A stretch of 64,000 bases of DNA from Aliivibrio sp. (GTDB taxonomy: Bacteria > Pseudomonadota > Gammaproteobacteria > Enterobacterales > Vibrionaceae). The position numbers and the translations under genes are program-made. The first letter of the stretch is position 1, and the number at the start of each line of letters is the position of its first letter. Shown piece by piece: positions 35,745 to 46,064 of the stretch. The stretch covers positions 24,136-88,135 of the forward strand of contig JAESQY010000063.1 of assembly GCA_016764915.1 (NCBI GenBank), written 5' to 3'. The notes under the pieces are model-generated. The model worked only from the letters and a program-made list of their open reading frames with translations, was not told where the DNA came from and did no database searches.

Positions 35745-37796
35745 ATGGAATTAACAGCAAGTCGTTTGGCTCAGGTATTTTTGCAGGGTGATAATTATCA
35801 GCTTGTGTTAAGCGAGAACAAATTGAAATTCATATCAAAATTCAATACTGATGAGCTGTTGTTTGAACAGTGGAATGGTTCAGTGACGGTTCGTCGAGGG
35901 TTTCTCTGGGGCTCACTGGATTTTCATGATAGTGACAACCGGCCCAAGTGGCGGGTATTTGGTTTGCCTTGGTGGAAGTGTAAAACGGCTGCTGAGCAAC
36001 TTTCGCAACAGCATTTGGATTGGAAAAATGCGTGTATGGCGCGTTTAGCCGCTTTATTGCCTGAACTTGAGCTGAAAATTGAACAGTTGCTCAGCACCAA
36101 TCAATATATAAAACATTCAACCGTTACTCGGTTAACACATGAGCTGCAACACGCGTTTCATCTTGCTGATATGAACTATGAGTTGGCTCAAGTATTAATG
36201 CCCACCCGAGTTGACCCCATTTTAGGTTGGATCACTCAAGCGGATGAGTGGGCTGCGCAATTTAACCAGCAATGGATAACGGTCGAACAACAGCGATGGC
36301 AAGAGTGGTTCTCAAGCTGTGAGTCTCATCCATTGAACCCATCTCAACAACAAGCTGTATTGGTTAATGATGATCATAATTTAGTGCTTGCAGGCGCAGG
36401 CTCTGGAAAAACCAGCGTATTAATGGCCAGAGTTGCTTACTTGCTCAATAGTGGTAAAGCACAAGCTAATGAGATTTTATTGCTGGCCTTTGGTCGCCAA
36501 GCCGCCAAGGAGATGTCTCAACGATTAGTGGAAAAATTGGGCGTGACGCGGGGTAAACAGGTTAAAGTCGTGACTTTTCATCAGTTAGCGTTAGAGGTGA
36601 TTCGAGAGGTAGAGTACAGCGCTCCTTTAATTTCCAGCCTTGCTACAGATAAAGAGGCAAAGTCACTTTGGTTATCAGAACAACTTTGCCAGCACTGGCA
36701 AGGTGAATCCGTCCTCAAACGTTGGCATAAGCATCACCAGCAATGGCCGCTGGCAAAACTAAAACCGGATGAGTTGTTGATAGAACAGCACGCCAATCCA
36801 CTGCTGCATGACTGGGTCTTTGACCAAATAGATGGCATAAATGTTCACCAAATGTCGACTAAAAAAGAGATAATCACCCATATTGAACAGCATCATGAGT
36901 TTGCAAAGCTGAAAAGTGAACTGAATCTGATTTGGCCTCTCTACAAAGAGTATCTTAAAGTGCTAAAACAGAGTAATAGTTATGATTTTAATAGCATGAT
37001 TAACAAGGCAACCGTTTATCTTAGCAATGGAAAATACCCATCGGCTTATCAATTTGTGATGGTGGATGAATATCAAGATATTTCACCACAGCGATTACAA
37101 CTGCTAGAGAGTATTTGCAATCACAGTAATGCTTCTCTGTTTGCAGTGGGTGATGATTGGCAAGCTATTTATCGTTTTACTGGGGCAGACGTTAATTTAA
37201 CGACGGGGTTTGAACAGCGATTTGGACCGTGCAAACTTAGTTTTTTAGACACCACTTATCGATTCAATAGCCAAATTGGAGAGGTAGCAAATCGTTTTAT
37301 CCAGCAGAATCCTGCGCAAATCAAAAAAAGTCTAAACAGTGTAAAACAACAGAAACAAAAAGCAGTCACTGTCATTAATCACGATGAGTTAGCGTCAATA
37401 TTAAAATCTTTAAATGATAAAGGTAAAAAAGGCGAATCGGTGCTGCTGATTGGTCGTAATCATTATCATCAGCCTAAAGAACTGCCCCTTTGGTGTAATG
37501 AGTTTTTGAATCTGAAGCTTGAGTTTTCGACATGCCACTCGAGTAAAGGACGAGAAGCAGACTATGTGGTTGTGTTGTGCGTTGATAAAGGCCAATTCCC
37601 GCCTTTTACTCGTCAAGTTTCATTAAAAGATGGCTTACTGCCGACTGAAGACCAATACGCGCATGCCGAGGAGAGGAGGTTGTTTTATGTGGCAATGACT
37701 CGAGCGAAAAAGAGAGTCTGGTTAACGGTAAAAAAGATCCGTCGCCATTTATTACTGAGCTCAAAGATGGAGATTATCCTGTTATTTTTAAAATAA
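35745..37796 (+). CDS. helD: DNA helicase IV, C-terminus altered by a frameshift
   Basis: A UvrD/Rep-superfamily 3'-5' DNA helicase of about 683 residues in this frame. ATG 35745 gives the HelD N-terminus MELTASRL and has GTGGA upstream. Visible motifs: Q motif NPSQQQAV, Walker A AGAGSGKTS, LLAFGRQAAKEM, VDEYQDISPQR, GDDWQAIYRF, TTYRFN, HSSKGREADYVV and VAMTRAKKRVW. After VWLTV the frame reads through unrelated residues, but after one added A in the A-tract at 37730-37735 it would read KKDPSPFITELKDGDYPV to a stop at 37808-37810, matching the HelD C-terminus. Only the last 25 or so residues are affected, so helicase activity may survive. Confidence 0.92.
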   Translation: MELTASRLAQVFLQGDNYQLVLSENKLKFISKFNTDELLFEQWNGSVTVRRGFLWGSLDFHDSDNRPKWRVFGLPWWKCKTAAEQLSQQHLDWKNACMARLAALLPELELKIEQLLSTNQYIKHSTVTRLTHELQHAFHLADMNYELAQVLMPTRVDPILGWITQADEWAAQFNQQWITVEQQRWQEWFSSCESHPLNPSQQQAVLVNDDHNLVLAGAGSGKTSVLMARVAYLLNSGKAQANEILLLAFGRQAAKEMSQRLVEKLGVTRGKQVKVVTFHQLALEVIREVEYSAPLISSLATDKEAKSLWLSEQLCQHWQGESVLKRWHKHHQQWPLAKLKPDELLIEQHANPLLHDWVFDQIDGINVHQMSTKKEIITHIEQHHEFAKLKSELNLIWPLYKEYLKVLKQSNSYDFNSMINKATVYLSNGKYPSAYQFVMVDEYQDISPQRLQLLESICNHSNASLFAVGDDWQAIYRFTGADVNLTTGFEQRFGPCKLSFLDTTYRFNSQIGEVANRFIQQNPAQIKKSLNSVKQQKQKAVTVINHDELASILKSLNDKGKKGESVLLIGRNHYHQPKELPLWCNEFLNLKLEFSTCHSSKGREADYVVVLCVDKGQFPPFTRQVSLKDGLLPTEDQYAHAEERRLFYVAMTRAKKRVWLTVKKIRRHLLLSSKMEIILLFLK

Positions 37797-37801
37797 AAAA
37801 C

Positions 37802-37837
37802 AGTGAATGAATAGGCGATAATGCCTATTCATTCACT
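37802..37837 (-). terminator. Terminator between helD and mgsA
   Basis: A perfect 15-bp stem (37802-37816 with 37823-37837) and a six-base loop. On the minus strand it is followed by a T run, so it mainly serves mgsA; it may also stop helD transcripts. Confidence 0.85.
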
Positions 37838-37857
37838 AATACGGGTTAATCGAGAGA

Positions 37858-38316
37858 TTAACCAATTCTCTCTGCTAAGTAGGCTTGATAATCGGGGATC
37901 TCGATTTCTACCTCTTGATCCAGTAGTGGAGAATGAATCATAAAATTAGCACTGGCTCGATTGGTGGCAACAGGAACGTTCCATACAGCAGCAATGCGCA
38001 GTAGTGCTTTTACATCAGGATCATGGGGTACTGCATTTAACGGGTCCCAGAAAAAAATCATCATATCAATTTTTCCTTCAGAGATAAGAGCGCCTAGTTG
38101 CTGGTCTCCCCCCATCGGTCCACTGATTAGATTTTTAATGGCAAGACCTGTTTCACTGCTTAACATGTGACCAGTCGTACCTGTGGCAAATAAAAAGTGC
38201 GCCTGCAATTTTTCTCTGTTCTCTCTCACCCAACGTAATAGATCATCTTTGCAATTATCATGTGCAACTAAAGCGATATGCTTATGAGCGGCCATAATTC
38301 GAGTCGTTTTTTGCAT
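37858..38316 (-). CDS. mgsA: Methylglyoxal synthase
   Basis: A 152-residue enzyme that turns dihydroxyacetone phosphate into methylglyoxal and phosphate, a bypass used when sugar phosphates build up. Conserved: [11 protein letters not shown] with the active-site His, [18 protein letters not shown] with the catalytic Asp, [16 protein letters not shown] and [11 protein letters not shown] start at ATG 38316, with GGAG six bases upstream and the family N-terminus [13 protein letters not shown]; four codons earlier there is another ATG without a site. Confidence 0.95.
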   Translation of the reverse strand: MQKTTRIMAAHKHIALVAHDNCKDDLLRWVRENREKLQAHFLFATGTTGHMLSSETGLAIKNLISGPMGGDQQLGALISEGKIDMMIFFWDPLNAVPHDPDVKALLRIAAVWNVPVATNRASANFMIHSPLLDQEVEIEIPDYQAYLAERIG

Positions 38317-38626
38317 TTTGCACTCCAATGTTAATACTGATTTTTTATGCTAATTCGAGTGTACTGAATTTGAAGAGTAACTCAATGAAAATGCTCTCTA
38401 TAACGGAGGGGAGAGAAGTTATTAATAGATAAATGTTGGAGGGTTAGATATTTTGACCAAAAGTGATAGATTTTAAAACATGACTAATGTCACATTTAAT
38501 CTCGCAAAGTGATGTCTATTGACTACGCTTAAATAGTCGAAAAAACACATGAGAATTCATAAAATAGAATGCAAAGAATAAATTGGTCACGTTATTGGTT
38601 GGCTACTTAATACTAAGGAGAGCATT
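38317..38626. other. Intergenic stretch, nothing assigned
   Basis: About 310 AT-rich bases separate divergently read mgsA and the DnaQ-like gene. TTGAC occurs twice (near 38453 and 38519), but neither is followed by a convincing -10 at correct spacing. No RNA gene or repeat seen. Confidence 0.5.
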
Positions 38627-39112
38627 ATGTGGGCAACATTGGAATTTGAATCTTCAGGCCTTACAACGTGTTCATATCCAATTGAAGTTGGATATGCATC
38701 GTCGGATGGAGAGAGTCACTCATTATTAATTGACCCTAGACGCTCTGCTGCAGATTGGAAACGATGGGATGATGAATTTGCCGATCAAAAGCACAGCATT
38801 TCATTAGCGGAACTGTATCAAAGTGGATATCCAGCGACACAAGTTTGCCAACAATTAAATCAAGCGCTCTGTCACAGCAAATGCGTTTTTTGCTCCAGTC
38901 AGTGGAATTTATTGTGGTTAGCAAAACTGTACCAAGCGGCAAGAATGCGCCCCTCATATCAAGTTATTGAGATCAATCAATGGTTAAAAGAGAATGAAGG
39001 CATTGATCCAAAAGTTTTTCATAAAACTCTTAATGAAAATGGCAGCCTGAAATTTCGTGCTGAACATGATGCAATCCAAATCCAAATAGTGATAGATAAG
39101 TTATTAACGTAG
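38627..39112 (+). CDS. DnaQ-like RNase H-fold protein
   Basis: A 161-residue protein resembling short 3'-5' exonucleases: exo I-like segment LEFESSGLTTCSYPIEVGYA at the start, ALCHSKCVFCSSQWNLLWLAKLY in the middle and FRAEHDAIQIQ at the end. The usual D-x-E of exo I is E-x-E here, so activity may be changed. The AAGGAGAG ribosome site is strong. It stands alone. An exonuclease role is inferred, and a substrate cannot be named. Confidence 0.7.
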   Translation: MWATLEFESSGLTTCSYPIEVGYASSDGESHSLLIDPRRSAADWKRWDDEFADQKHSISLAELYQSGYPATQVCQQLNQALCHSKCVFCSSQWNLLWLAKLYQAARMRPSYQVIEINQWLKENEGIDPKVFHKTLNENGSLKFRAEHDAIQIQIVIDKLLT

Positions 39113-39347
39113 ATATTTACCTATTTAGTATTATAGACGTTTTGTATTTTACGGAAATACCTATTACAAAATGGCGATATTAATTGCGATTATATCTTTA
39201 TTGATATTAATCATTTTTTAATAATTAAAACAATAATTAATATATATAATTAAAGAATATCTACTGGTTGTCGATAGATGATAAGCAGGTAGTTATGCTG
39301 CTGTTAAAACTATAAAAATATTATGGAACGCATTTACGAGGATGTTT

Positions 39348-40991
39348 ATGAAACTGGTCACCGATATATCACTAAAGTATAAAATGGCGCTTCCTGTCAT
39401 TTTGGTTGTTACGCTCTTTTCTGCATTGACTGTGTTCAATGTCACTATGTTTAATAAGCAATCAGCAATCGAGAAGACACTTTCAGGCACTGTGCAACCA
39501 GTAATTGATAGCATGGAAGATGGCTATCGTGATCTGTACCAAGTCATTGCCGCCACCCAAGGTTTGATGTTAGCGGATGGTGATAAAAAATTGATCGAAT
39601 ACAATATCTTTGAATATAAAGATAATGCAGTAAAAGCTGGACCTCGTATGGCAAAAGTGCAGAAATTGTATGATGCTAAAGTGATTCCAACCAGCAGTCA
39701 GGCGAATTTAAATAAATTGGTCTCTTCTATTCATGATTGGCTCAACCTTTATCAGCCTATGATTAATTCACCGGCAACTGCGCATGAGTATTATGGAAAA
39801 ACAAAAAGCCAGCTTGATAGGAAATTCCAAGATATTCGTGCCGAATATAAAAAGATTCGTACGATTGTTGAAGCGCGACAAGCTGAGCTGAAAATAATCA
39901 GTAATGAGACGGCAAGCACAGCGTCAACAGTATTAAAAACAGGAACCGCTGTAGCTATTTTGATTGCTGTACTATTATCGTGGATGCTTTCATCTTGGAT
40001 TGTAGGCCCAATTAAACGTTTAGAGGCTGCAATGGTAGACATTGCATCTGGTGAAGGCGATCTATCTAAACGAATTCATGCTGAATCAGGTGATGAAGTG
40101 GGCTCATTAGCTAATGCGTTCAACAATTTTGTCTCTAAAATTCACATGACAGTCAGTGAAGTGATTGATACTTCTGTTGCGGTTCGTGTTGAGATGGAGA
40201 ACATTAAACGCATTACAGAAGCAACACTTAATAGCGCTTCAGGGCAGCAACAAGAGAGTGAAGTGGTTGCCGCCGCAGTACATGAGATGCGAGTGACCAG
40301 CGAAACAGTCAGTGATAATGCGAATGAAGCCGCTTCTGCAAGTCATAATGCATCAACAGAATCTGAAGCAACCCGTGAGATCTTGGCACGGACAGTGACC
40401 TCAATTGAAGGTTTGGCGAATGAAATTACTCACGCTAATGAAGTGATTCATACGCTTGATGCCGATGTGGGTAATATTGCTTCAATTCTTGATGTTATTC
40501 GTGGAATTGCAGAACAAACTAACTTATTGGCATTAAATGCGGCGATTGAAGCAGCGCGAGCCGGTGAGCAAGGTCGTGGTTTTGCGGTAGTAGCAGATGA
40601 AGTTCGAGCATTAGCCAGCAAGACTCAAGAAAGTACTGGCGAAATCCAGAATATGATTGAGAAACTACAAGCAGGTGCGAAAGAAGCGGTATCAGCAATG
40701 GAATCAAGCAGAGAGAGTGGCATTAAAACTATTGAAACGGCGGGCACAGCATCCGCATCGATTGAAGAGATCAGCCGCTCTATCTCGATCATTAATGACA
40801 TGAATACTCATATTGCAACTGCGGCTAATGAGCAGAGCCAAGTGAGTGGCGATGTTAACTCAAATGTTCAACAGATTGCTGATAACAGTAGCCAGATGGT
40901 TGAGCAAGTAAGCAGTGCGGAAACGGCGTGTAGTGCGCTATCTGATCAGTGTGAAAAACTGGATAGATTGGTTGGACAGTTTAAAGTGTAA
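39348..40991 (+). CDS. Methyl-accepting chemotaxis protein
   Basis: A 547-residue transducer. Transmembrane segment 1 lies at about 14-34, a periplasmic helical sensor domain to about 190, segment 2 at about 196-216 ([17 protein letters not shown]), HAMP to about 275 and the signalling hairpin to the end. The tip motif is [20 protein letters not shown] followed by [17 protein letters not shown]. The sensor domain is helical, four-helix-bundle like, with no recognisable ligand motif. ACGAGG lies six bases before ATG 39348; an ATG two codons earlier overlaps that site. Confidence 0.93.
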   Translation: MKLVTDISLKYKMALPVILVVTLFSALTVFNVTMFNKQSAIEKTLSGTVQPVIDSMEDGYRDLYQVIAATQGLMLADGDKKLIEYNIFEYKDNAVKAGPRMAKVQKLYDAKVIPTSSQANLNKLVSSIHDWLNLYQPMINSPATAHEYYGKTKSQLDRKFQDIRAEYKKIRTIVEARQAELKIISNETASTASTVLKTGTAVAILIAVLLSWMLSSWIVGPIKRLEAAMVDIASGEGDLSKRIHAESGDEVGSLANAFNNFVSKIHMTVSEVIDTSVAVRVEMENIKRITEATLNSASGQQQESEVVAAAVHEMRVTSETVSDNANEAASASHNASTESEATREILARTVTSIEGLANEITHANEVIHTLDADVGNIASILDVIRGIAEQTNLLALNAAIEAARAGEQGRGFAVVADEVRALASKTQESTGEIQNMIEKLQAGAKEAVSAMESSRESGIKTIETAGTASASIEEISRSISIINDMNTHIATAANEQSQVSGDVNSNVQQIADNSSQMVEQVSSAETACSALSDQCEKLDRLVGQFKV

Positions 40992-41024
40992 ATAAACCCA
41001 ACAGTCATAATATGTTTCAGACCA

Positions 41025-41049
41025 AGCCCTCTTCATTGAGGGCTTTTTA
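41025..41049 (+). terminator. Terminator after chemoreceptor gene
   Basis: AAGCCCTC pairs perfectly with GAGGGCTT around TTCATT, followed by TTT. It overlaps the end of the convergent pilin-like gene by three bases. Confidence 0.85.
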
Positions 41050-41613
41050 GTTTTCGATTACCCTTACTGTTCCATCCTGTGATTCATAAATAATGACGAT
41101 AGCTGAGGTTTCTCGGTTGTTGGTGCTACCATAAGATTGATTTATGTAGCTGCAGGCACTTTGGTAATTATTGATGCCTTTATGTCGGAATGAGAGGAAA
41201 TCGGGATTATCATTGGCTTTATCGCTAACTGAGGGTGGGTCGGTTAGTAATGTATTCCAGAGATCATTACAGCCTTGCTTAGTTTTACCGATCGAGTTTG
41301 GATTGGCATTTACGTTGGGCCTATCAATGGCTGTCGGGTAACCGATATCATTAGTATCAAGTTCATTGCTAGCATAACCGGATAAGTCAATGACGGCGCT
41401 GGTGTAACCATCGATACGCCAGCGGATTTGAGTGAAATAGACGGCTTGATGAAGACTGCTGGCGAGTGCTTTGGATTGGCTTAGTGTGGCATCGTAAGTA
41501 AAATTGAGAAACTTAGGGATGGCAGTGACTGCTAAGATCCCTAAAATAGTAATCGTAACAACCAGTTCAATTAGTGTGAAAGCGCGAACCGTTTTTAATC
41601 TGATGACGAACAT
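41047..41613 (-). CDS. Type IV pilin-like protein
   Basis: A 188-residue prepilin-like protein. After a 10-residue leader ending in RA comes FTLIELVVTITILGILAVTAIPKFL: the type III signal with Phe1, Glu5 and a hydrophobic helix, cleaved and methylated by a PilD-type peptidase. Two cysteines near 124 and 159 may form the C-terminal loop. It resembles MSHA-type minor pilins. No assembly genes are nearby, so it must rely on machinery encoded elsewhere. Downstream is the convergent chemoreceptor. Confidence 0.85.
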   Translation of the reverse strand: MFVIRLKTVRAFTLIELVVTITILGILAVTAIPKFLNFTYDATLSQSKALASSLHQAVYFTQIRWRIDGYTSAVIDLSGYASNELDTNDIGYPTAIDRPNVNANPNSIGKTKQGCNDLWNTLLTDPPSVSDKANDNPDFLSFRHKGINNYQSACSYINQSYGSTNNRETSAIVIIYESQDGTVRVIEN

Positions 41614-41688
41614 CCCTTTTCGATACTACCCACCTTTGAAACTAGCAGATATTTTCGTATTGAAAAGGGAGTAGGGTAGATTCGTTGG

Positions 41689-42321
41689 TTAATGACTGTT
41701 ACTCAGAAAATTTTCAAAACGAATTTGTGTCTCTTTATCGGCTTTTTTATACCAATAATGCAGCATTTTTTCAGCGGTGTTATCGCCGCTTTGTTGTTGC
41801 ATTTCCGAGGTGGTCACGGTGACTGAGGTACTTCTCAGTGCCGCTGGGTTGTGACTGGTATTAAACTGAGCTATTTCAAATTCATAGTTTCTGCCAATTT
41901 GTACTCCCTTATGCACTAACTTTCCCTGCACTTTGTTTACTTCGCTACCTGCAGCATTAATGAGCTGCCAATCCACAGATTTATTAAACGATTCCGCTGC
42001 TTTGGGATCGCGGTAGTTGGGGAATTGAAATGTTAAGGCATCATCAGATGCATTGAATTTGGCCACAATCACGTCACTAGTAACGATGATGTTGTCTTTA
42101 CCCTGTTTAAAAACAGGAAGGTAACGAAAAGCTATTTGGTGCTCACCATCATTCAACTCTATAGTGGATTCACTAGCAAAAAAGGAGCTATCAAGCTGAG
42201 GTTTCACCCCATCAGCGACTAACAGTTCAACTTCTTGTGGAACGACCAGAGTGACTTTAGCGGCTACTGGGAATGAGGCGGCAATGCACAGTAATGAAGC
42301 CGTGAAAAATTTTATTTTCAT
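41689..42321 (-). CDS. DUF2057 (YccT-like) periplasmic protein
   Basis: A 210-residue secreted protein with signal peptide MKIKFFTASLLCIAASFPVAA and the DUF2057 core (ELNDGEHQIAFRY, VDWQLINAAG, and MLHYWYKKADKETQIRFENFL at the end). YccT has been linked to repression of curli in E. coli, but that role may not apply here. I start four codons after the first ATG, at MKIKFF, which fits a normal signal peptide. Confidence 0.82.
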   Translation of the reverse strand: MKIKFFTASLLCIAASFPVAAKVTLVVPQEVELLVADGVKPQLDSSFFASESTIELNDGEHQIAFRYLPVFKQGKDNIIVTSDVIVAKFNASDDALTFQFPNYRDPKAAESFNKSVDWQLINAAGSEVNKVQGKLVHKGVQIGRNYEFEIAQFNTSHNPAALRSTSVTVTTSEMQQQSGDNTAEKMLHYWYKKADKETQIRFENFLSNSH

Positions 42322-42368
42322 AAATACTCTCAAACTATTCTTTTAAAGATTTAATTGTGCAGTGTAAT

Positions 42369-42394
42369 AAAAAAAGCCCCTAACTAGTAGAGGC
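42369..42394 (-). terminator. Terminator of the pst operon
   Basis: On the minus strand GCCTCTA and TAGGGGC pair (one wobble) around a short loop, followed by seven T. It lies about 50 bases beyond the pstB stop. Confidence 0.8.
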
Positions 42395-42445
42395 GAAGTG
42401 TTCCATCGCTATTATTATTATAAAGATTGATAACATTTTATGAAA

Positions 42446-43195
42446 TTAGCCAAAATCACCGTTGACATAACCTTTGGTTCGACTGTCTTGGGGGTTGGAG
42501 AAGATGGCATGAGTCTGATCGTGTTCAACCAGTTCACCCATTAAAAAGAAAGCAGTGCGGTCAGAGATTCTTCGTGCTTGCTGCATCGAGTGAGTCACGA
42601 TAACAATAGTGAACTCCTTTTTAAGGCTCTCCATTAATGCTTCAATTTTATTGGTGGCGATGGGATCAAGCGCAGATGTTGGTTCATCCATTAAAATAAC
42701 ATCAGGTTGCATGGCAATGGCTCTTGCAATACATAGGCGTTGTTGTTGTCCACCAGAAAGGCCCATCGCAGGGGTTTTTAATCGCGCTTTTACTTCATCC
42801 CATAGTGCAGCACCTCGGAGTGATTTCTCAACCACTTTATCCAGCTCTGCTTTGTCTTTGAGACCTTGAGCGCGAAGGCCATAAGCAACGTTTTCATAAA
42901 TACTCATTGGGAATGGGTTGGGTTTTTGAAACACCATACCTACTTTAATTCTCAGATTCGCCACGTCGATATTACCGTAAATATCTTCATCGTCCATGGT
43001 GAGAGTGCCGTTGATACTAACGCCTTCAATGAGGTCATTCATGCGATTTAAACAGCGAAGCAGGGTTGATTTTCCGCAACCAGATGGACCAATTAAAGCG
43101 GTGACTTGGCGAGCTGGGATCGGCAAGCAGATTGATTTTAGTGCTTGGTTTTCACCGTAAAAAAGGTTGAGATTTTCAATGTTAAATTTGTTCAT
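42446..43195 (-). CDS. pstB: Phosphate ABC transporter ATPase
   Basis: A 249-residue ATPase that energises high-affinity phosphate import. Walker [10 protein letters not shown] near 33, [11 protein letters not shown] (Q-loop, specific for PstB), signature LSGGQQQR, Walker [14 protein letters not shown]-loop THSM. It is the last gene of pstSCAB. Neither phoU nor phoBR follows in this window. Confidence 0.96.
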   Translation of the reverse strand: MNKFNIENLNLFYGENQALKSICLPIPARQVTALIGPSGCGKSTLLRCLNRMNDLIEGVSINGTLTMDDEDIYGNIDVANLRIKVGMVFQKPNPFPMSIYENVAYGLRAQGLKDKAELDKVVEKSLRGAALWDEVKARLKTPAMGLSGGQQQRLCIARAIAMQPDVILMDEPTSALDPIATNKIEALMESLKKEFTIVIVTHSMQQARRISDRTAFFLMGELVEHDQTHAIFSNPQDSRTKGYVNGDFG

Positions 43196-43252
43196 GTTTA
43201 ATCCTAAATATGGGCAATGAATACAGTTACTTCAAGTGTGAGTCTTGGATAA

Positions 43253-44137
43253 TTAGTAACTGGATGTATTAAATCTCTTGGCGATCAGTTTAGTGAGCGT
43301 ATTCATAATAAGCACCAAAATAATTAAAACGGTTGCAGTCGCGTACGCTTGATTCCACTCGTCTTGGGTATAAAGCTCAGTGGTTAACTTATACAGGTGT
43401 ACTGTGAGGGTTCTACCAGAATCAAGTAGCGATTCAGGGATTCTGGCGACCATCCCTGCAGTTAAAAATACCGGTGCTGATTCACCAATAATACGACCAG
43501 TACTTAAGATGATAGAGGTGATGATTCCTGGCATCGCATTCGGCAGTATTAGTCGCCATATGGTGTAGATTTTTGACGCACCTAAACCGTATGACCCTTC
43601 TCTGAATGTTTGTGGAACTGCCATTAATGCCTCTTCAGTGGTTCTGATGATGACAGGTAAGATAAGAATACTTAAGGTAAGGGCACCAGAGAGGATAGAG
43701 AAACCGAGTCCCATCACTCCGACAAAGAAGGTCATACCAAACAGGCCAAAAATGATCGATGGCACACCCGCTAATGACTCGGTACAAAAACGGATTATTT
43801 TGACGGGTTTGCTGCCTACTTTGGCATACTCGGTTAAATAGATTGCCGTCATGATACCAATTGGAGCCGCAATTGCGATGGACGCAAGCACCATATAGAT
43901 GGTCGCAATAATCATCGGCAAAATACCCTGCTCATCGGTGGTTCGAGTGTAGATGGTGGAGACAAAAGTCCAATCAACGAATTTTAACCCGTTAGACAGT
44001 ATGTACCATACAATCCAGAACAAAAAACCGACGGTAAGAGCGGCAGAAAGCCAGATAAAAACGTTCGCAATTTTATCTTTACTAGAGCGAGACAACATTG
44101 CAGGTGTTGGGGTGATCGGCGAGTGGGAAAAGGTCAT
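43253..44137 (-). CDS. pstA: Phosphate ABC transporter permease A
   Basis: A 294-residue inner-membrane permease with six predicted helices; EAA-like loop TFREGSYGLGASKIYTIWRLILPNAMP and the PstA segment GVPSIIFGLFG. It lies four bases after pstC and 57 before pstB. Confidence 0.95.
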   Translation of the reverse strand: MTFSHSPITPTPAMLSRSSKDKIANVFIWLSAALTVGFLFWIVWYILSNGLKFVDWTFVSTIYTRTTDEQGILPMIIATIYMVLASIAIAAPIGIMTAIYLTEYAKVGSKPVKIIRFCTESLAGVPSIIFGLFGMTFFVGVMGLGFSILSGALTLSILILPVIIRTTEEALMAVPQTFREGSYGLGASKIYTIWRLILPNAMPGIITSIILSTGRIIGESAPVFLTAGMVARIPESLLDSGRTLTVHLYKLTTELYTQDEWNQAYATATVLIILVLIMNTLTKLIAKRFNTSSY

Positions 44138-44141
44138 ATAC

Positions 44142-45071
44142 TTAGCTTCCTTTCTTACGATTTAATAGAAGAAGAGTGCCGTTTAATAACATGATAAACA
44201 CCATCAAAATAACACCAGTTGCGTAGAGAGCACTGGCGTGAATACCACTTGCGTAAGACATTTCTAAGGCAATGTTGGCGGTTAGAGTGCGAGCTGAGTC
44301 TAAAATCCCTTCAGGCATGGCTGATGCATTGCCCATTACCATAATAATGGCCATGGTTTCCCCAAGGGCTCTAGCAATGCCCAAGATAACGCCCGTCATT
44401 ATGCCTGATCGTGCTGCTGGAATGAGCAGTTTGAAGATGGTAAAAATCGAAGAAGCACCTAGGGCGTATGAACCCTCGATATAACTTCTAGGAACCGCCC
44501 GTAGAGAGGTTTCTGATACCGTGATAACGGTAGGAAGAATCATAATGGCTAACACGATCATCCCCGCTAACAACGTATTGCCCGCTGGAACGTTAAAGGT
44601 AGTTTGAATTAAAGGGACAATAATGACCAAGCCAAAAAAACCGTAAACTACCGATGGAATACCAGCAAGAAGTTCAACCGCTGGTCGAATGATATTAGCA
44701 AGCCATTTGGGAGCGATTTCAGCAATAAAAACGGCGGTTAATACGCCAACAGGAACGCCAATAATGACAGCACCAGCGGTAGATACAATAGACGCCACAA
44801 TCATGGTATAGACACCATAAAGAGCGGGTGGCAGCCAATCTATGCCGAGAACAATCCCTTTCACGCCAGCTTGTTGAAACGCTGGAATACTTTCAACAAT
44901 GATAAAATAGGCGATAGTAGCGAGAGATAAAACACCAATCGTCGCACTGGTTAGAAAAAGAAGATGAAAGAAAGTTTCTCTCCAATCAATGCCCGCTTTT
45001 CTTTTGAGCAGTCCGGTTCTATTAGGCATGACATACCCGCTAGGTCCATTGTGTTGAGATGCGATGGTCAT
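44142..45071 (-). CDS. pstC: Phosphate ABC transporter permease C
   Basis: A 309-residue inner-membrane permease with six predicted helices, the segment ELLAGIPSVVYGFFG and the loop SYIEGSYALGASSIFTIFKLLIPAA. I start at ATG 45071, which has GGAG seven bases upstream; reading from 45155 would add 28 residues that run back through the pstS-pstC hairpin and lack homology. It pairs with PstA to form the channel. Confidence 0.92.
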   Translation of the reverse strand: MTIASQHNGPSGYVMPNRTGLLKRKAGIDWRETFFHLLFLTSATIGVLSLATIAYFIIVESIPAFQQAGVKGIVLGIDWLPPALYGVYTMIVASIVSTAGAVIIGVPVGVLTAVFIAEIAPKWLANIIRPAVELLAGIPSVVYGFFGLVIIVPLIQTTFNVPAGNTLLAGMIVLAIMILPTVITVSETSLRAVPRSYIEGSYALGASSIFTIFKLLIPAARSGIMTGVILGIARALGETMAIIMVMGNASAMPEGILDSARTLTANIALEMSYASGIHASALYATGVILMVFIMLLNGTLLLLNRKKGS

Positions 45072-45144
45072 AAGTAAACTCCAATATCCAGTAATACTGA
45101 TTTGGATTGTTGTATAAACACCAAAGGGTGCAAGAAATAAAAAT

Positions 45145-45166
45145 CCCAGCACCATTACGTGCTGGG
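45145..45166 (-). terminator. Attenuator hairpin between pstS and pstC
   Basis: CCCAGCAC and GTGCTGGG form a perfect 8-bp stem just after the pstS stop, followed on the minus strand by ATTTTTATTT. It should release part of the transcripts, giving more PstS than membrane components. Confidence 0.75.
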
Positions 45167-45176
45167 AAAAGATGTA

Positions 45177-45998
45177 TTAAAGTATTGAGATGTAACCTTT
45201 CTTAGCTACGATTTCTTGCGCTTCAGCGGAGGTCATCCACTCAACAAACTGTGATGTTGCGTGCGATAGTTGTCCTTCGCGGTAAAGAATTAAGAAAGGA
45301 CGTGCGACTTCATATGTTCCTGCTTTTACGTTATCAACCGTTGCGGCGATACCGTTAACATCAAGGGCTTTAAGAGATGAATCAACAGTACCTAGAGAGA
45401 TATAACCGATAGCAAATGGATTGCTAGCAACCATGGTTTTTATCGCACCATTACCATTAGCTACTTGGGCTTTTTGTGAAATCGCAGATACTTTAACGCC
45501 TGAGATCTTCTTCTTAAGTTTCATGATATCTTCAAATGCACCACGAGTACCTGATGCTGTATCACGAGTAATCACTACGATAGGTTGGTCTTTACCACCT
45601 ACATCTTTCCAGTTTGTAATGTCACCTTTGTAGATTGAGCTTATTTGCTCTTTGGTTAGATTGTTCACTGAGTTATTTTTGTTTACTGCGACAGCAATAC
45701 CGTCTCTTGCAATCGTAACCGTTTTCAATGTCGCTTCTTTTTCTTTTTCTTTTAAACCGCGAGAGGCCATGCCTAAATCGGCAGAACCGTTTTTAGCTGC
45801 TTTTATGCCAGCTGAAGAGCCAGGGCCTTGAACTTCAATAAATACGTCTGGATTTTTCTTGTTATAAACTTCGGAATAGACTTCCATGAGTACAGTTACC
45901 GTATTTGAACCTACAACAGAGATAGTCTCTTTTGCAGACGCAGGGTTGATGGTCATCGCACTTAAAAGCGCTACTGCGCCAATCACTGACTTTTTCAT
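45177..45998 (-). CDS. pstS: Phosphate-binding periplasmic protein
   Basis: A 273-residue binding protein that delivers phosphate to PstCAB. The signal peptide is MKKSVIGAVALLSAMTINPASA. Phosphate-binding segments include VVGSNTVTVLMEV, GPGSSAGIKA, RDGIAVAVNK and TRDTASGTRGAFE. It is the shorter PstS type found in vibrios. It heads the operon, with possible Pho boxes upstream. Confidence 0.94.
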   Translation of the reverse strand: MKKSVIGAVALLSAMTINPASAKETISVVGSNTVTVLMEVYSEVYNKKNPDVFIEVQGPGSSAGIKAAKNGSADLGMASRGLKEKEKEATLKTVTIARDGIAVAVNKNNSVNNLTKEQISSIYKGDITNWKDVGGKDQPIVVITRDTASGTRGAFEDIMKLKKKISGVKVSAISQKAQVANGNGAIKTMVASNPFAIGYISLGTVDSSLKALDVNGIAATVDNVKAGTYEVARPFLILYREGQLSHATSQFVEWMTSAEAQEIVAKKGYISIL

Positions 45999-46064
45999 TA
46001 AATAATCCTTAAAGTGGCATCATTGCCGTTTGTTCATTAAGTTGTTAAGACCGAGATACTTTAA

